Assembly: GCA_036768485.1 (NCBI GenBank)
Contig: JAVLUZ010000006.1
Coordinates: forward strand, 27,525-91,524
Source of the DNA: Mermis nigrescens
Lineage: Eukaryota; Nematoda; Enoplea; Mermithida; Mermithidae
Direction: 5' to 3'
Length of the DNA: 64,000 nucleotides
Part shown: one piece after another, positions 23,419 through 34,088 of the stretch
Layout of the letters: each line of letters begins with the position of its first letter
Position numbering within the stretch: the stretch's first letter is position 1
Translations under genes and position numbers: made by a program
The notes under the pieces: model-generated
The model's input: only the letters and a program-made list of their open reading frames with translations
Database searches by the model: none
What the model was told of the DNA's origin: nothing

Positions 23419-23604
23419 TTCGAGATATTCCGCAACATTGTTTGCTATTTTGACAAAGATAGTAAGTATATTTGTTGCTTGAGCCGCAGTCAGAATCAGA
23501 ATTACAAGTCTGGTTCCAACAACCACTGGATCGTTTTGCCACAGAGCTGCCATTGGAGGGCGTTTCAAGGATTGCTATGCAAACATCAAGCACTATTATT
23601 GATG
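23419..23604 (-). CDS. Cysteine-rich exon of a secreted WAP-like peptide (intact copy)
   Basis: A T-rich tract and CATATAAG acceptor lead into a 186-nt open exon that ends at a strong GTGAGT donor. Read in phase 1 it encodes SIIVLDVCIAILETPSNGSS, a VAKR dibasic site, then GCWNQTCNSDSDCGSSN and QNSKQCC. Six cysteines with the C-x-x-D-x-D-C ... K-x-C-C spacing resemble a WAP-type or similar disulfide-rich fold; this is inference from spacing. Both ends are phase 1, matching the signal-peptide exon 3.16 kb upstream (26769-26856). The KR site could separate a propeptide from the mature Cys-rich part. A further exon is required downstream (lower coordinates) and was not found in this unit. Confidence 0.55.
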
Positions 23605-25229
23605 CTTATATGAAACAAAAAAAGGTGAGTAAACTTGAAACTCAGTATTACTAAGGGTATAAAAATGAGGAACTATACATGGGCAGCGACTGAATAGTGC
23701 GGATCTTGGTGGTTTATAATATGGCTAAATTCTAAAAATATACGAAAATTCAATTTAGGGAATCTATCGATTTTAGGAGTTGTCGAATTTTCGGAGGGTA
23801 TAACTATAACCTATCCTTACGCACGCCAACGTGTGGAAGGGACTAATTAAATGGTCAAGTGTGCATGTAAAAGTACCAATAATATGCTTAAAAATTAGGT
23901 TTCCTCTTAGAAACGCAAAAAACGAAGCATATTGTGCAGCCTGCAGAAAGAAGCTATGTACGTACATCTCAATCGTAAAAATAAATAGAAGGAATAGGAG
24001 GTGCGGTTTATTTAAAAAGATTAAAAAATATGCTGCAGGTGTTTTTTCTTTATCTTTACACTCAATACCGAGCTTGTAATGAACGTGTAAGGTCTTGGCG
24101 TAAAGTTATATGATACAGCAAGTTTGGACGCTTTTTCCAATGATCGTAGACAAGTCAGTGTAATTAGCTCACATAGTTTAATGACATAGATTTGAAGAGG
24201 ATGAAATACTTCAGATGGTACTTTTTTAAATTTTCCATCAATTCTTCTGTGGGACTGCAAAGAGTATAAAAATTTGCAGGATGTAAAACAGATTTTCGAA
24301 ATGTTTTTGTCGTCCTTATGTCTGCCAACAGATTCGATTATCTGTCCTAAGATTTTTTAGATAGGAATGCACTATGACTTAAGGGCTACTTTCTACTTAC
24401 CAACTTTCTTTACACATAATACGGAGTGAGATCCAGTGGTTAAAACTTTACAATTCAGCGGATAGTGTAAAGGACAGATTTTGTATCAGATGTCTCCGCC
24501 AGCTTCCCCATTTTTCAATAGGGTCGAGTTAAATAAAATAGAAATAAAGTTCGTCTCAATAGCTTACACGAAACAGCAGCAAATTGCGTTTAAAAAAGGC
24601 AATATTGACTTACGTCTGGGGATAAAAACATCGAAGTCAGGGGTATAAAATTCGTGTGCTGAAAAAACATATTTCTATCCATTTTTTGATTTGCTAATAT
24701 TGGAAAAATAGCGGAATAAGAGTTCTTCTTACACAGACATAATACGACAGGGCTCCAACTCTGGCTCAAGCTAAACTGTTCTAAACTCTATGGGGAGTTG
24801 ATTTCAGATTTTTAAAGCTTACAATATGGTTGATTGTGGAAAAATACGTCTATATCTTTTTCCGTTGGCCAATTTCTTCGGCTAGGAGCCTGGACGAGTC
24901 GAATGGGATAAAAATAAAGCACGTCCTAAGACGTAAGTGTCACAGCGAATTGTGTTTATGTGCATCAATATTCAGCTAGAGTCTGGAAATTGTAAAGTCA
25001 AAAATCAGCGGTATAAAAACATGCTTCTGTCTCGTTTTTCTTTGCCAACTTCTCCGAATAGGAGTCCGGGGATGATCTCGAGTCTAAAGCCGTTCCAGGG
25101 ATCAAATGTGATAAGACAATTAGGGCATTTGTTTATTTTCGACAGTGGTGTAAAGTGGTTTCCATCTAACATTCATTTGCTTTAAAACATTGTAGTGAGT
25201 TAATTTTTTCATAAATGTTGATTGTATTT

Positions 25230-25830
25230 ACTAGAGATACGAATCTGAGTAGAGTCTTCTTTACACTCGGTGTATATGTAAACTTTACAGTGAAAATTAA
25301 CTTCAGTTCTGGAGCGCTGCGGAAGCTTAATTTTTCAAAGAATGGTCTATGTAACGTGAGGATTACGAATCTGATTGTTAGTATTCTCTATACCCAGTAG
25401 TTGTTCAAAGTTTACACTATTCACTTATTGTTGAGATCTAAAGTTTTTCCAGACTGTAGCAAAGTTTACTTCCAGACTTCTGCAAAATGTGATTTTTCTA
25501 AAAATAATAATCGTAAGTTAAGGATTGCAAATCTGACTACATCTTTTCATTACACTCAGTAGTTTGTTTAAAGTTTACATTAAAAATTAACTTCAGTCTA
25601 ACAGCGTAGCAAAAGCTTAAGTTTTTCTTCCAAATGTATATTGTAACGTCATCACGAATCTGACTGTCATTTTTCTTTTTATTTAGCATTTGTGTGGATT
25701 GTGCATACAAGATTAGGCTTATAGCTCCAGTGCGTTGTAGTTTTTTAAAAATGTTCCCCTTAACGTCAGAATTGTGTATACTCAGGGGTTGCATATACTT
25801 CAGACTGAAAACATTTGATCTGTCAAATTA
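25230..25830. repeat. TACACTC-type array, tandem unit 3
   Basis: Counterpart of 2815-3400: TTTACACTCGGTG, TTAACTTCAGTTCTGGAGCG and CTATACCCAGTAGTTG. Four or five diverged units. Lies in the inferred intron between the signal-peptide and Cys exons. Confidence 0.5.
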
Positions 25831-25972
25831 AGGTAGGGTTGTCTTGTTTGAGAAATATATCTAATGCTGATGTTGAGAACAATCTTGTTTTCGACATTCG
25901 TGGAGTTCTGTCATTTGTGGCATGTTACCGTCTACAATAACTGACTGATTTACTCAAAATTAAAAGTAGGGT

Positions 25973-26623
25973 ACTAGCAAAGTAAAAATGCGCCGATGGA
26001 ACAAAAAAGACGAATATACTTTAAATTACACATCATTAAGGACATAAAAGGAGGGGAGGGGACTAGGGAAAAGTTACCAATGTATGCATGTGAAAGTGCT
26101 AGAACCTACTAAAAATTGAAAAGGCTCAAAATCGAAATATATTCCGTGGGTTCTGAAAAAAGCTTGTCTTCACATAAAATTGTTCACAGGCTCAGAAAAT
26201 GAGATTATGAGGAAGCTGTGATGTGTTTTGATAAGTGATTTACTTTGACCCTGAATAATTTCATAAATGAATTATGACGAGCATATCATTTTGTCAATTA
26301 CTACCTCATAGCATTTCGTTCCATGCTAGCGTACAAATGCACTTTAAGTGGGGTTTTGATTAGTGAAAGCTTTTTTCTAAGAATAAGCCATTGATGTTTT
26401 GTATTTTTAACATGGATTTGCAACTCCTTTCTACTGGCCGCAGAATATACTTCGATTTTTCACGTTTTTTTACTTGAAGTCCAATTTTTAGTGGATTCTT
26501 ACACCTTTAACTGGCATACATAGGTAACTTTCTCTAGTTTCCTTCTTTTATGTCCTTAATGATGCGTAATTTCGAGTATATATTCGTCCTTTTTTGTTCC
26601 ATCAGAGCATTTTCATTGCTAGT
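25973..26623. mobile_element. Inverted-repeat DNA element, ACTAGCAA family
   Basis: ACTAGCAA at 25973 with GATGGAACAAAAAAGACGAA, and the complementary right end TTTGTTCCATCAGAGCATTT to TTGCTAGT at 26623. It is the orthologous copy of 3550-4167, so the insertion predates the unit duplication. About 651 bp, no coding capacity. Confidence 0.65.
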
Positions 26624-26768
26624 TTATACTCATATTTGACCGTGAGTGCAGATATGCATTTAAAATTAGTATATATTTATCATAAACAATAAAATATTTG
26701 CTGCTTTTAAGTCTTCCTTGATTTGTTACTAATGTGCCTAAAAACGTTTAATAATCGTGCGAATTTAC

Positions 26769-26856
26769 CTTGATCCAGTGCAGTTGAGTTTGATTCAAGC
26801 AAATTTCGTGCTTGCGCAATCATGGCACTGATGAGCAGTATGTATACTACTGACAT
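26769..26856 (-). CDS. Signal-peptide exon of the secreted Cys-rich gene (intact copy)
   Basis: ATG at 26856 with A at -3, then MSVVYILLISAMIAQA followed by RNLLESNSTALDQ and a GTAAAT donor in phase 1; 88 nt in all. The first 16 residues form a short hydrophobic signal peptide with a plausible cleavage after AQA. The copy at 4313-4400 has the same length and donor, and its frame is kept open despite substitutions. Joining to the acceptor at 23604 keeps the reading frame, so the two are probably exons 1 and 2 of one gene with a 3.16-kb intron. Confidence 0.6.
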
Positions 26857-28039
26857 ATTACGATTCATTCAAAAATAAACCAAATAATTTTTACTATATA
26901 TCTGCTGCTAAAGAGCTGAAACAATAAATTTAGAATTTAAATCAAAGGATATAAAAACTAGTACCAATATTTTAAAATAGCGAAACAACTATGTCAATCT
27001 ACAATTCGTGGTCCATTTCAGCTCATTTCCAGAAATTTATTGTTTTCGTCCATTTTCGCCCTCATATTTGCTTTATTTTCTCAAAAATTTCAGTTTCTTC
27101 CCGTTTTGGAGATCTAGACCCCGTGTTACCCGATGTGCTGCCTAATTTGGACCAATAATATACACTAGCACCGGTCTAAGGGGTCTGGCTGGACTGTCAG
27201 ATTCAGTCATGTAGCAGTTTTGGGCTAAAATTGACTGAAAACCTAATGTCAATGATAAAATAGCGTAATCCTATGTTAATGCACTTCTTCTGGTCAATTT
27301 GAAGCACTTTTATGAAAATTTTTTTTATTTTGATTTATTTTTGGCTTTCAATAACTATATTTTTCTCCGAAACTTTTTGCTTTACTATTGAGCGGATTTT
27401 TACTACTTGGACCCTCATCATAACATGCATGGCCAAATGGCCATAAAAATTTGGCAGCGGGCTTTCTCAAAAAATAAGCAACGGAATGGGCTTTTTAAAG
27501 CAATAATTCGGTTTGTATAAGCCATCCAACTGTTTTAGAGCTTAATTTCGAGTGAAATGTAGTGAGATTAAAAACGATTCTCGAAAGGAAACGTAAGAAA
27601 AATTGCTGAATTAAGCCTCAAAAGGAAAATCGTTAAGGCCCTTAAACATAACCACCGGAATTAAAAATGAATAAAAGTGATAAACGGCTGCCATTGAATT
27701 AGGTAGTTGGATAACTGGAGACCTCTTTAGCTCATCTCAAGCTAATTTATAATTCTAATCCGACAAAAATACGAATAAGACTTTTACTGAGCTACGATTT
27801 AAAACTGTGATTCAAGATTTTTTCCTGGTTCAATGCTTTTACTTCATATATAGGAAATAGTCTCGCACTGGGAAAGTTTGTTTGGTCAGCTAAAAAAATA
27901 ATATTTTCTATACTCGCTGTAAAAATGTGAAGGCTCTCTGATAGTTATACAGCACTGACGGCAGCTAGCACGACGCAATTTAGTGAAATAGGTAAAAGCT
28001 GTAAAACTATCAGTTTTCCGAAATAAACGTTCAAACTTT

Positions 28040-28101
28040 TTAGAAAGAAAATAAGAAACCAAGGATACGAAAGTTTTGCGCCTCATCAACATTTACATAA
28101 T
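28040..28101 (-). CDS. Putative C-terminal exon, copy 3
   Basis: The acceptor AAACCCTCTACCCCAG precedes 62 nt that in phase 1 read YVNVDEAQNFRILGFLFSF and stop at TAA. The copy at 5598-5659 has identical length, phase and stop position. A third, frame-slipped version lies near 45190-45245 (FVDIAQNVR). It is placed about 1.2 kb 5' of the signal-peptide exon, so it would end the neighbouring gene in the array. Confidence 0.4.
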
Positions 28102-29389
28102 CTGGGGTAGAGGGTTTAACTATCAGAAAAGATGTTTTTCTCACTCTGCCACAAATTTGTTCCCGCATTTGCTTTCGACTATCCTCGCAAAAATGTATTG
28201 GCATCACACCCCCATCTTTTAAGAATTCTTATGTTGTGTGTCAGTACATCACATAGCATATTACTCAAACTGTAACAATAAATAGGCAGTGATCCTAAGG
28301 AGAAGATCTTCTGAAAAATGAAAAACATGTACTCGTTCGTGGCTGCTGCCCGGAGAAAATGTATTGCATTTTAATACATGGAATTCTTTATCATCTTTTG
28401 TACGAGTACATGGAATATTCACATTTGCTCAGAGATTTCCGCTTGATAAACTTTGGCTGAATCATGCTGGTAAACAATTTTTTATTTTTTGGCTAATGGC
28501 ATTTTGAGAAATATCCTTTATTTTCTCTCTTATGCCATTATCATCTGAGTTATTATTTCAAATAGTTTTATTCAGTTTTAGTGAATTTTTTGATTAATTA
28601 TAAATTTATTGATGCGATCACAGAACTTATTATCGTTACTGCATTTATCAGAAAATCAAACGAAACGCTTCGAGCATGTGATTAGGGAGTACGGGCTACG
28701 ATCACATATAGGTGATAGCTATTAAGGGATAGACTTCAGTCAGACACCCACGCCCAGAATCCAAACCTTCCGAAAATCCGACAATTTTATTAATAACTTT
28801 TTTGATATTTTGCGACCTATGCCCTAGCTAACCACAAGAATTCATTAGTTGTCCATGGATGCTTGCAATCAAAACTATCAAATAATAAAATTCAAAGGAA
28901 ATATTTTATAGTATGGTGACTGATTCTGATATGTCTACGATATGCACGTTTAAAAAAATGTTATATCCTGAGGAAGTATGCCGTTGCATTGTATTGAAGC
29001 AAACAAATTTGTACGCTCATGCTTGCATTGTATATTATCGAATCCAATGATAATGTGCAAGCCTCAGTTATTCTAAATTACATTTTTTGGCTCAAAAATG
29101 ATAGGTAGATGGACACAAGTCAGAATATGTATTTTTTGACGTTTTCGGAAATCGAATCGGACGGCGTATGGTTAAAAAATGGCTATCCCACAAAAAATAG
29201 GAATTGTGACTAAAGGAAGGGTTGGCTGTTTCTCCGGAAGCCGAAATCTTATGATGAAGCAGTCTAATCTTGAAGTCGAAACAAAACCGCTAAATCCTTC
29301 GAAAACACATTTAGTCGTGCATGACCAAACAAGCACGTGGGGGAAAAGTTTGGAGCACACAATGACATGGAATGTGTTTTAGAGGGAGG

Positions 29390-29530
29390 GTTTACACACT
29401 CCGCAAAAGTTAAAAAACCCGCAGATTACTATTAACCCATAGAATTCTGATTTTAGTAACACTTTTGGTGATTTTCGGCGCATTCACCCAACCAGACAAC
29501 CTCCCTAGAATTTGCTGCCCTTGTATGGTT
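29390..29530 (+). repeat. MITE family B, copy
   Basis: CTCCGCAAAAGTTAAAAAAC, AGATTACTATTAACCC, AGAATTCTGATTTTAGTAAC and GCTGCCCTTGTATGGTTTGG match the family B blocks. Followed by family C sequence to about 29740. No gene seen between 29130 and 31000 apart from these repeats. Confidence 0.5.
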
Positions 29531-29964
29531 TGGAATCTAGATAGACCCTAGAATAAAAAACTGTAACATTGTTCTGAAAAATGAGGCGCAACACATGTGA
29601 AAACTAAATGGAAATAAAACATTTCTTGCAAAAATGCTTGAAAATGATCAGAAATTGTAGATTAATATAATTTTAAGCTATTTAAACATTTATATCACTT
29701 TTTTAGGTCATTTTGACTCGTAAACTGAATAGCTGCACTTCTTTCCCAAACCATCTTGTCTGTCAATCTATGGTTGCTTGTGACCATACATGGGCAGCAA
29801 CTAAATTCCAGAAAGTTAGGGGAGGGGGGGGTTAAAATCAGCAAAAATCCCAAAAAAACATGACTAGTTCAATTCTGGGGGTTATCGATTTTAGGGGTGT
29901 TTTCAGATTCTGAGCAAAGTAAAGCTACCATTTCCAACAGCCTCGCCCCATGCTCGTGTGTGGT

Positions 29965-30210
29965 TGTGACCATAGGTGGGCCGCACCAAAGTTCTGGGGG
30001 AGGGTACAAGATTTTTTTCAAAGGTCACAAAATGGCCCTAAAAATCGTTGTAAAGCGAATCAGCACTATTTTTAAACGTTTTTCATCGGCATAAAAATTG
30101 CGGAAAAACAGAAAAAATTTAAAAAAATTGAATTCGTGGGGGGGGGTTGGGGGTATTTTGGTTTCTGGGGCTGGGGTACATACCCCCGAAAACCCCCACG
30201 CCAAGGTATG
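29965..30210 (-). mobile_element. MITE family A, minus-strand copy
   Basis: Starts ACCATAGGTGGGCCGC, has GTACAAGATTTTTTTCAAAG and GGGGGTATTTTGGTTTCTGG, and ends CCCCCACGCCAAGGTATGGT. These are the complements of the family A blocks. The central G-run (GGGGGGGGTTGGGGG) is typical of the family. Confidence 0.6.
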
Positions 30211-30999
30211 GTTGTAACCAGACATGCGCATGTGACAATGGTTGAGGAGTCTCGCGACCCATAGAATGGAAAAATGGAAAACTTTATGAAAAAAAATATG
30301 GTAAAATGATGGCTAAAATGAATAGAAACAAAAATTTTCCCCTTAAAATATCTGAAATTGACTAGAAACTGTAGACTTGTACAGTTTTTTGATCGTGCAA
30401 CTGTTAAACTTACGATTGTATCTTCATATCGATCGGCTCATTAGACCCAATGTCTCAAAAGACTCATTGAAGAAAGTTTCGTTGAACCCACTGTTTTAGT
30501 AGGCCAACCAATATAAATTTTGCGAACCGCCACTAATTCAGGTTTACTAGAGTACTATTGTTTGTTCATTATGGAATCAGGGATAACTGCATTTATTCAC
30601 AAAGAAAAATATCAGCCCGCAGGAGAATAAATCTTGCAAAATATCATAAGGGAATTCGATTGAATCTTTTGTCATCCCACTTCAAGACTTTAAGCTTTTT
30701 GCAATACTCTGCATTCGTTATTTTATTGCATAGTATGTATTCTGCAAAAAAGCTGCGTCAAATAGCATTACTTCACAACATTAAGACAAGCTGTCTATTT
30801 ATGCGAAAGAAAAAGAATAGATTCTAAAAAACAGTGCAGTTTCCACTTTTTTCAGCATTTTTTGATAATTAAGCTTGAGGAACTTTAACAATTCAAAATA
30901 CTTCCCTCCCTTCTCCACACTAGGGGAAAGTAATCAAAACTTTCCACATTGATAAATTGCTAATACACGCACCGATCCGCATGATAACAGCCGAAAAAA

Positions 31000-31156
31000 T
31001 CTAACAAGACGCTAGATTTATCAGAGACGTTCAAAGCTTGTTGCTTTGTTACTAAGATTTATCAAGACCTAATCACTATACCACGCAAAACCTGATTATT
31101 CTAGTTGATCTAATTCAGCGTTTCTAGCGAAACTTTTCCCTTTGATACAGTAGATT
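31000..31156 (+). repeat. Dispersed repeat, copy 2 of a direct pair
   Basis: Same-orientation copy of 9212-9371 (AAGACGCTAGATTTATCAGA ... GATACAGTAGATTTA). It lies just outside the left iteron arm of the foldback element. Confidence 0.6.
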
Positions 31157-31239
31157 TACCAAAATTTTTTTGGTGAGGGTGTGTCTATTTGCTGATCCCT
31201 CATACCGGCTGACAGTAGTAAAGCCGGACGACCTTCCAG

Positions 31240-31575
31240 CTGTACAATGGCCAAGCATAGCACAGTCTTAAGCATAGAGATTCTGAAATTGTTGGCGCAA
31301 AGCGCCGAACTTTGGGCCATACTACTACACATTAGAACACGTTACCTCGTTAAAGTAAAGTCGCGAAGCGCCAAATGTTAAGCGTTGTAATGATAAGAGA
31401 TAAAACATGTTAAAGTATCGGCGCAAAGCGCCAAATTTTGAGCGTTACTATGATAAAAGACACTAGTCTTAAAGTATACCCGCAAAGCACCGAATTTTGG
31501 GCCATACTACTACATGTTAATGCATGCTACACGTTGAGTATAGGCGTGAAGCACAAAATTTCGAGTATACTAGTC
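31240..31575 (+). repeat. GGCGCAAAGCGCC iteron arm, left
   Basis: Four or five diverged units of about 80-90 bases, each centred on GGCGCAAAGCGCC (itself a palindrome) followed by GAATTTTGGGCCATACTACT and a CACGCTACACGTTAAAGTAT-like stretch. The same units occur inverted at 44195-44450 and once at 35845-35900. I read the 31.2 and 44.4 kb arrays as the two arms of one foldback or TIR-bearing element. Confidence 0.6.
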
Positions 31576-32189
31576 GGAAAATCTTCAAAGTCTGAAAGTA
31601 CAACCTTTACTTAAAAGTAGGGATGGACCGGGTCCAAGTATTCCGACCCGGATCTGGCACTATCCGACGATTTTTCTGGATTCGGACCCGGATCCGGACC
31701 CGAAATTTTTGAAAATAAAGATCTGGACCCGGACCCGGACCCGAAATTTTAAAAAGTAATGATCCGGACCCGGACCAGGACCCGGACTCGAAAATTATGA
31801 ATGTTTAGGAACCGAGTCAAACTGAATTCTGAGAAAACTGAGAAATAAGTATTTAATTCCAAAAATTGCCGGTTGGAAAAATTGAAATACGCTTGTGCGA
31901 GTGTTTTTATAGCAGTGAGTGAGGGAGGTGTAACAAATCGGACCGATGAATGTTTGTTTTTTCCTGAATTTTATTCAAATTAGACTTAGCAATGTGATTT
32001 ATGGCATACAACTGTAATTGTAGACTCTAACTACGTTCACTTGTCTTACTTATGCCCTAGCTAAAGCTCACGCGCTCGCACAAAAAGGCGACTCGGGGTA
32101 AGGCCCGGCCTATCAAGTTAGCCCGGCCCTCTACTGCACGCACCTAGTGAAACTTACTTACTTAACCCCAATTTGAGATTAAGTACCTA

Positions 32190-32345
32190 GATAATGTAAG
32201 TAAGAAATAAGAAATAAATAAGAAAAAGAAATAAGAAATAAGAAATACGAAAAATAAGAAATAAGAAATAAGAAAATAAGAAAATAAATATAATAAGAAA
32301 ATAAGAAAAATAAGAAATAAGAAATAAGAAACTAAATAAGAAACC
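32190..32345 (+). repeat. Purine-rich microsatellite, AAGAAATAAG type
   Basis: About 155 bases of AAGAAATAAG/AATAAGAAAA units with only A, G and T. It is absent from the corresponding place in the other E copy, near 15250. Confidence 0.8.
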
Positions 32346-33128
32346 TAATTGAGGGCTCAAAAAGATTATTATTTAACTTGTTTTGGGACCGAATTCCAGT
32401 GCTTGAAAATATTGAAGGTTCCTAAGTATAGTGTAGCACGAGGACAGAATTCAACAGCACGGAAATTCGAGACCAAGCCCAATCATCGTTCATTAAATAA
32501 TTAATTTTTACAATATTTTTGGACAGAAAATTATGAAGCAATTAGAAACACGACAGCATGAAGGTGCATGCTGCTGACTGTCGTGTTACGCTAATCGGTT
32601 AAAAACAACACTATAATTACGAGGGCACGTAGCCCGCCAACGGCATACAACTAATGCCGTGAAGGCACACAAATAAAACAATAAATGCGTAAGGGCAGAA
32701 GAAGCCTGCCCACTACGCGACAAAAAGTACGACAAGATTTTCCTGCAGCCAGCAGGGAAAATACAGAGAGACTACGTGCGGAAAAATACGTCACACGGAA
32801 GAAAAAATGGGCACAGCATACTAGCTGGCGAAAAACTGGGAAAGATCACTGTAAAATGATAAAATTCTCAAAGTGCTGGAATCGTAATGTCGTCCAAAAC
32901 TGCGCTTGCACACAGTTTTAAGCGATACAAAAAAGAGGCGTATCAAACGCGGACAAAGAAATGCGGAATGGATCTACGAGAATAACAATAGGCCTATGGG
33001 CAAAGCTTACGGTAAAGAATGTACAAACGAAATAGACACGAATTTGAGACACACACATATGGAGTTTTAACACACGTATGATATGATAGCACACATACCA
33101 ATTTGTACTCAAGTCGCATTAAGCCCGA

Positions 33129-33712
33129 ATGCCCATTTTCCTATCCCGGATTTTTATTGAAAATGTGTGTGGGAAAGGAAATGAAGATATGATAATTTTA
33201 AGAGGGAAGGTGGTCCCGGGCGACACACTAAAGCGTTATGCTGAGTGGTCAGCGTACATGCAAATGGAAATTAAGCACGTAATTGAGCATCCAGGGCAAA
33301 CAGTCATTGGCATGTATGTACAAAATAGCACAAAACGAATGGAATTTTGCGTTGAACCAACGCAACAAAAATGGGGTGTAGAGCCATCTCTACACTCCCC
33401 GGATGTCGAGAAAAATTTGCATGCAGTGCAAATTTTTATGCGCAAAAACGTTTGTGCGCAAACTTTTTGCGCAAAGACGGCCATGGCGTAGAGTTGGGCA
33501 ATTATCAATTCGTGTCAGCAGATCAAAGCGGGATGCTGACACATTTTTATGCACGTCAAACAATTGAGCAGCGGGAGACAAAAAACGATGCGTCGACGAC
33601 GGCGTTGACAACATGGTTTTGCGCAACGTACGGAATAGACTGTTTGCCCGGGACCCGGAGAATTTTGATTGAAAAAGTAATTTATGATAGGAGGGCAGGT
33701 CACTCGGCTTAA
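33129..33712 (+). pseudogene. Frame-shifted coding remnant at the end of element E
   Basis: One frame opens with ATG at 33129 (MPIFLSRIFIENVCGKG; then MIILRGKVVPGDTLKRYAEW and IGMYVQNSTKRMEF) and stops at 33491. A second frame (33371-33712) reads naturally in its later part (HGVELGNYQFVSADQSG, HFYARQTIEQRE). The simplest reading is one gene of about 190 codons with a frameshift near 33400-33480. The first half is recognisable, broken, at 13455-13620. No family recognised. Antisense frames of up to 135 codons over the same bases are less natural. Confidence 0.35.
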
Positions 33713-34088
33713 TTAGTATTGAGTACGAAAGGCTTAAATTATGGACAAATTGAGAACACATATGGACAAGGACAATAAATGAATCAAAGACAGACAAATA
33801 CAGTGAAATAACAAATATGTTTTTTGGGAAAAAATCAGAAAAGTATACAGTGAAAGAAAAATATACATTGAAATAATGAATAACGGAGATATGTAAAAAG
33901 ATAGTGAGAAAAAGAAAAAAGGTCCTAAGGTGGAGAGAAAAAATTTTGGGAAAAGTGGCTGCAGGAAAATTAACTAGTAAACGAAAAATTTACGGAAAAA
34001 TGAATTAAACGAATTAAACAAAAATATACAAACTGCTGGCGGTTGGTACGTTGTCCTGGCACAGCGAAATCAAATGATGAGCAAATAA

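Larger units (their letters stand above)
21968..29130. repeat. Tandem unit, copy 3 (best preserved)
   Basis: A direct copy of 1-7040 with the same order of landmarks. It carries its own 545-bp internal duplication (22249-23275), a TACACTC array, the ACTAGCAA element and all three exon-like pieces in good condition. Stretches between the listed features show no other coding signal. Confidence 0.7.
32020..33712 (+). mobile_element. Element E, copy 2
   Basis: The inverted partner of 13455-15485 from GTAGACTC at 32020 to about 33305; beyond that it continues with two overlapping ORFs to 33712. Relative to the other copy it has gained the A-rich repeat at 32190-32345. It may be part of the cargo of the 10.2-kb element, or an older insertion in it. 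Confidence 0.5.

Noticed and set aside
31240..31575. Iteron array considered as a CRISPR array
   Set aside because: Units diverge in both repeat and spacer, the setting is eukaryotic, and the inverted partner at 44.4 kb fits a transposon arm.
33236..33797. Antisense frames of 62-135 codons over the end of element E
   Set aside because: No recognisable domain, and the plus-strand pieces have a counterpart in the other E copy.
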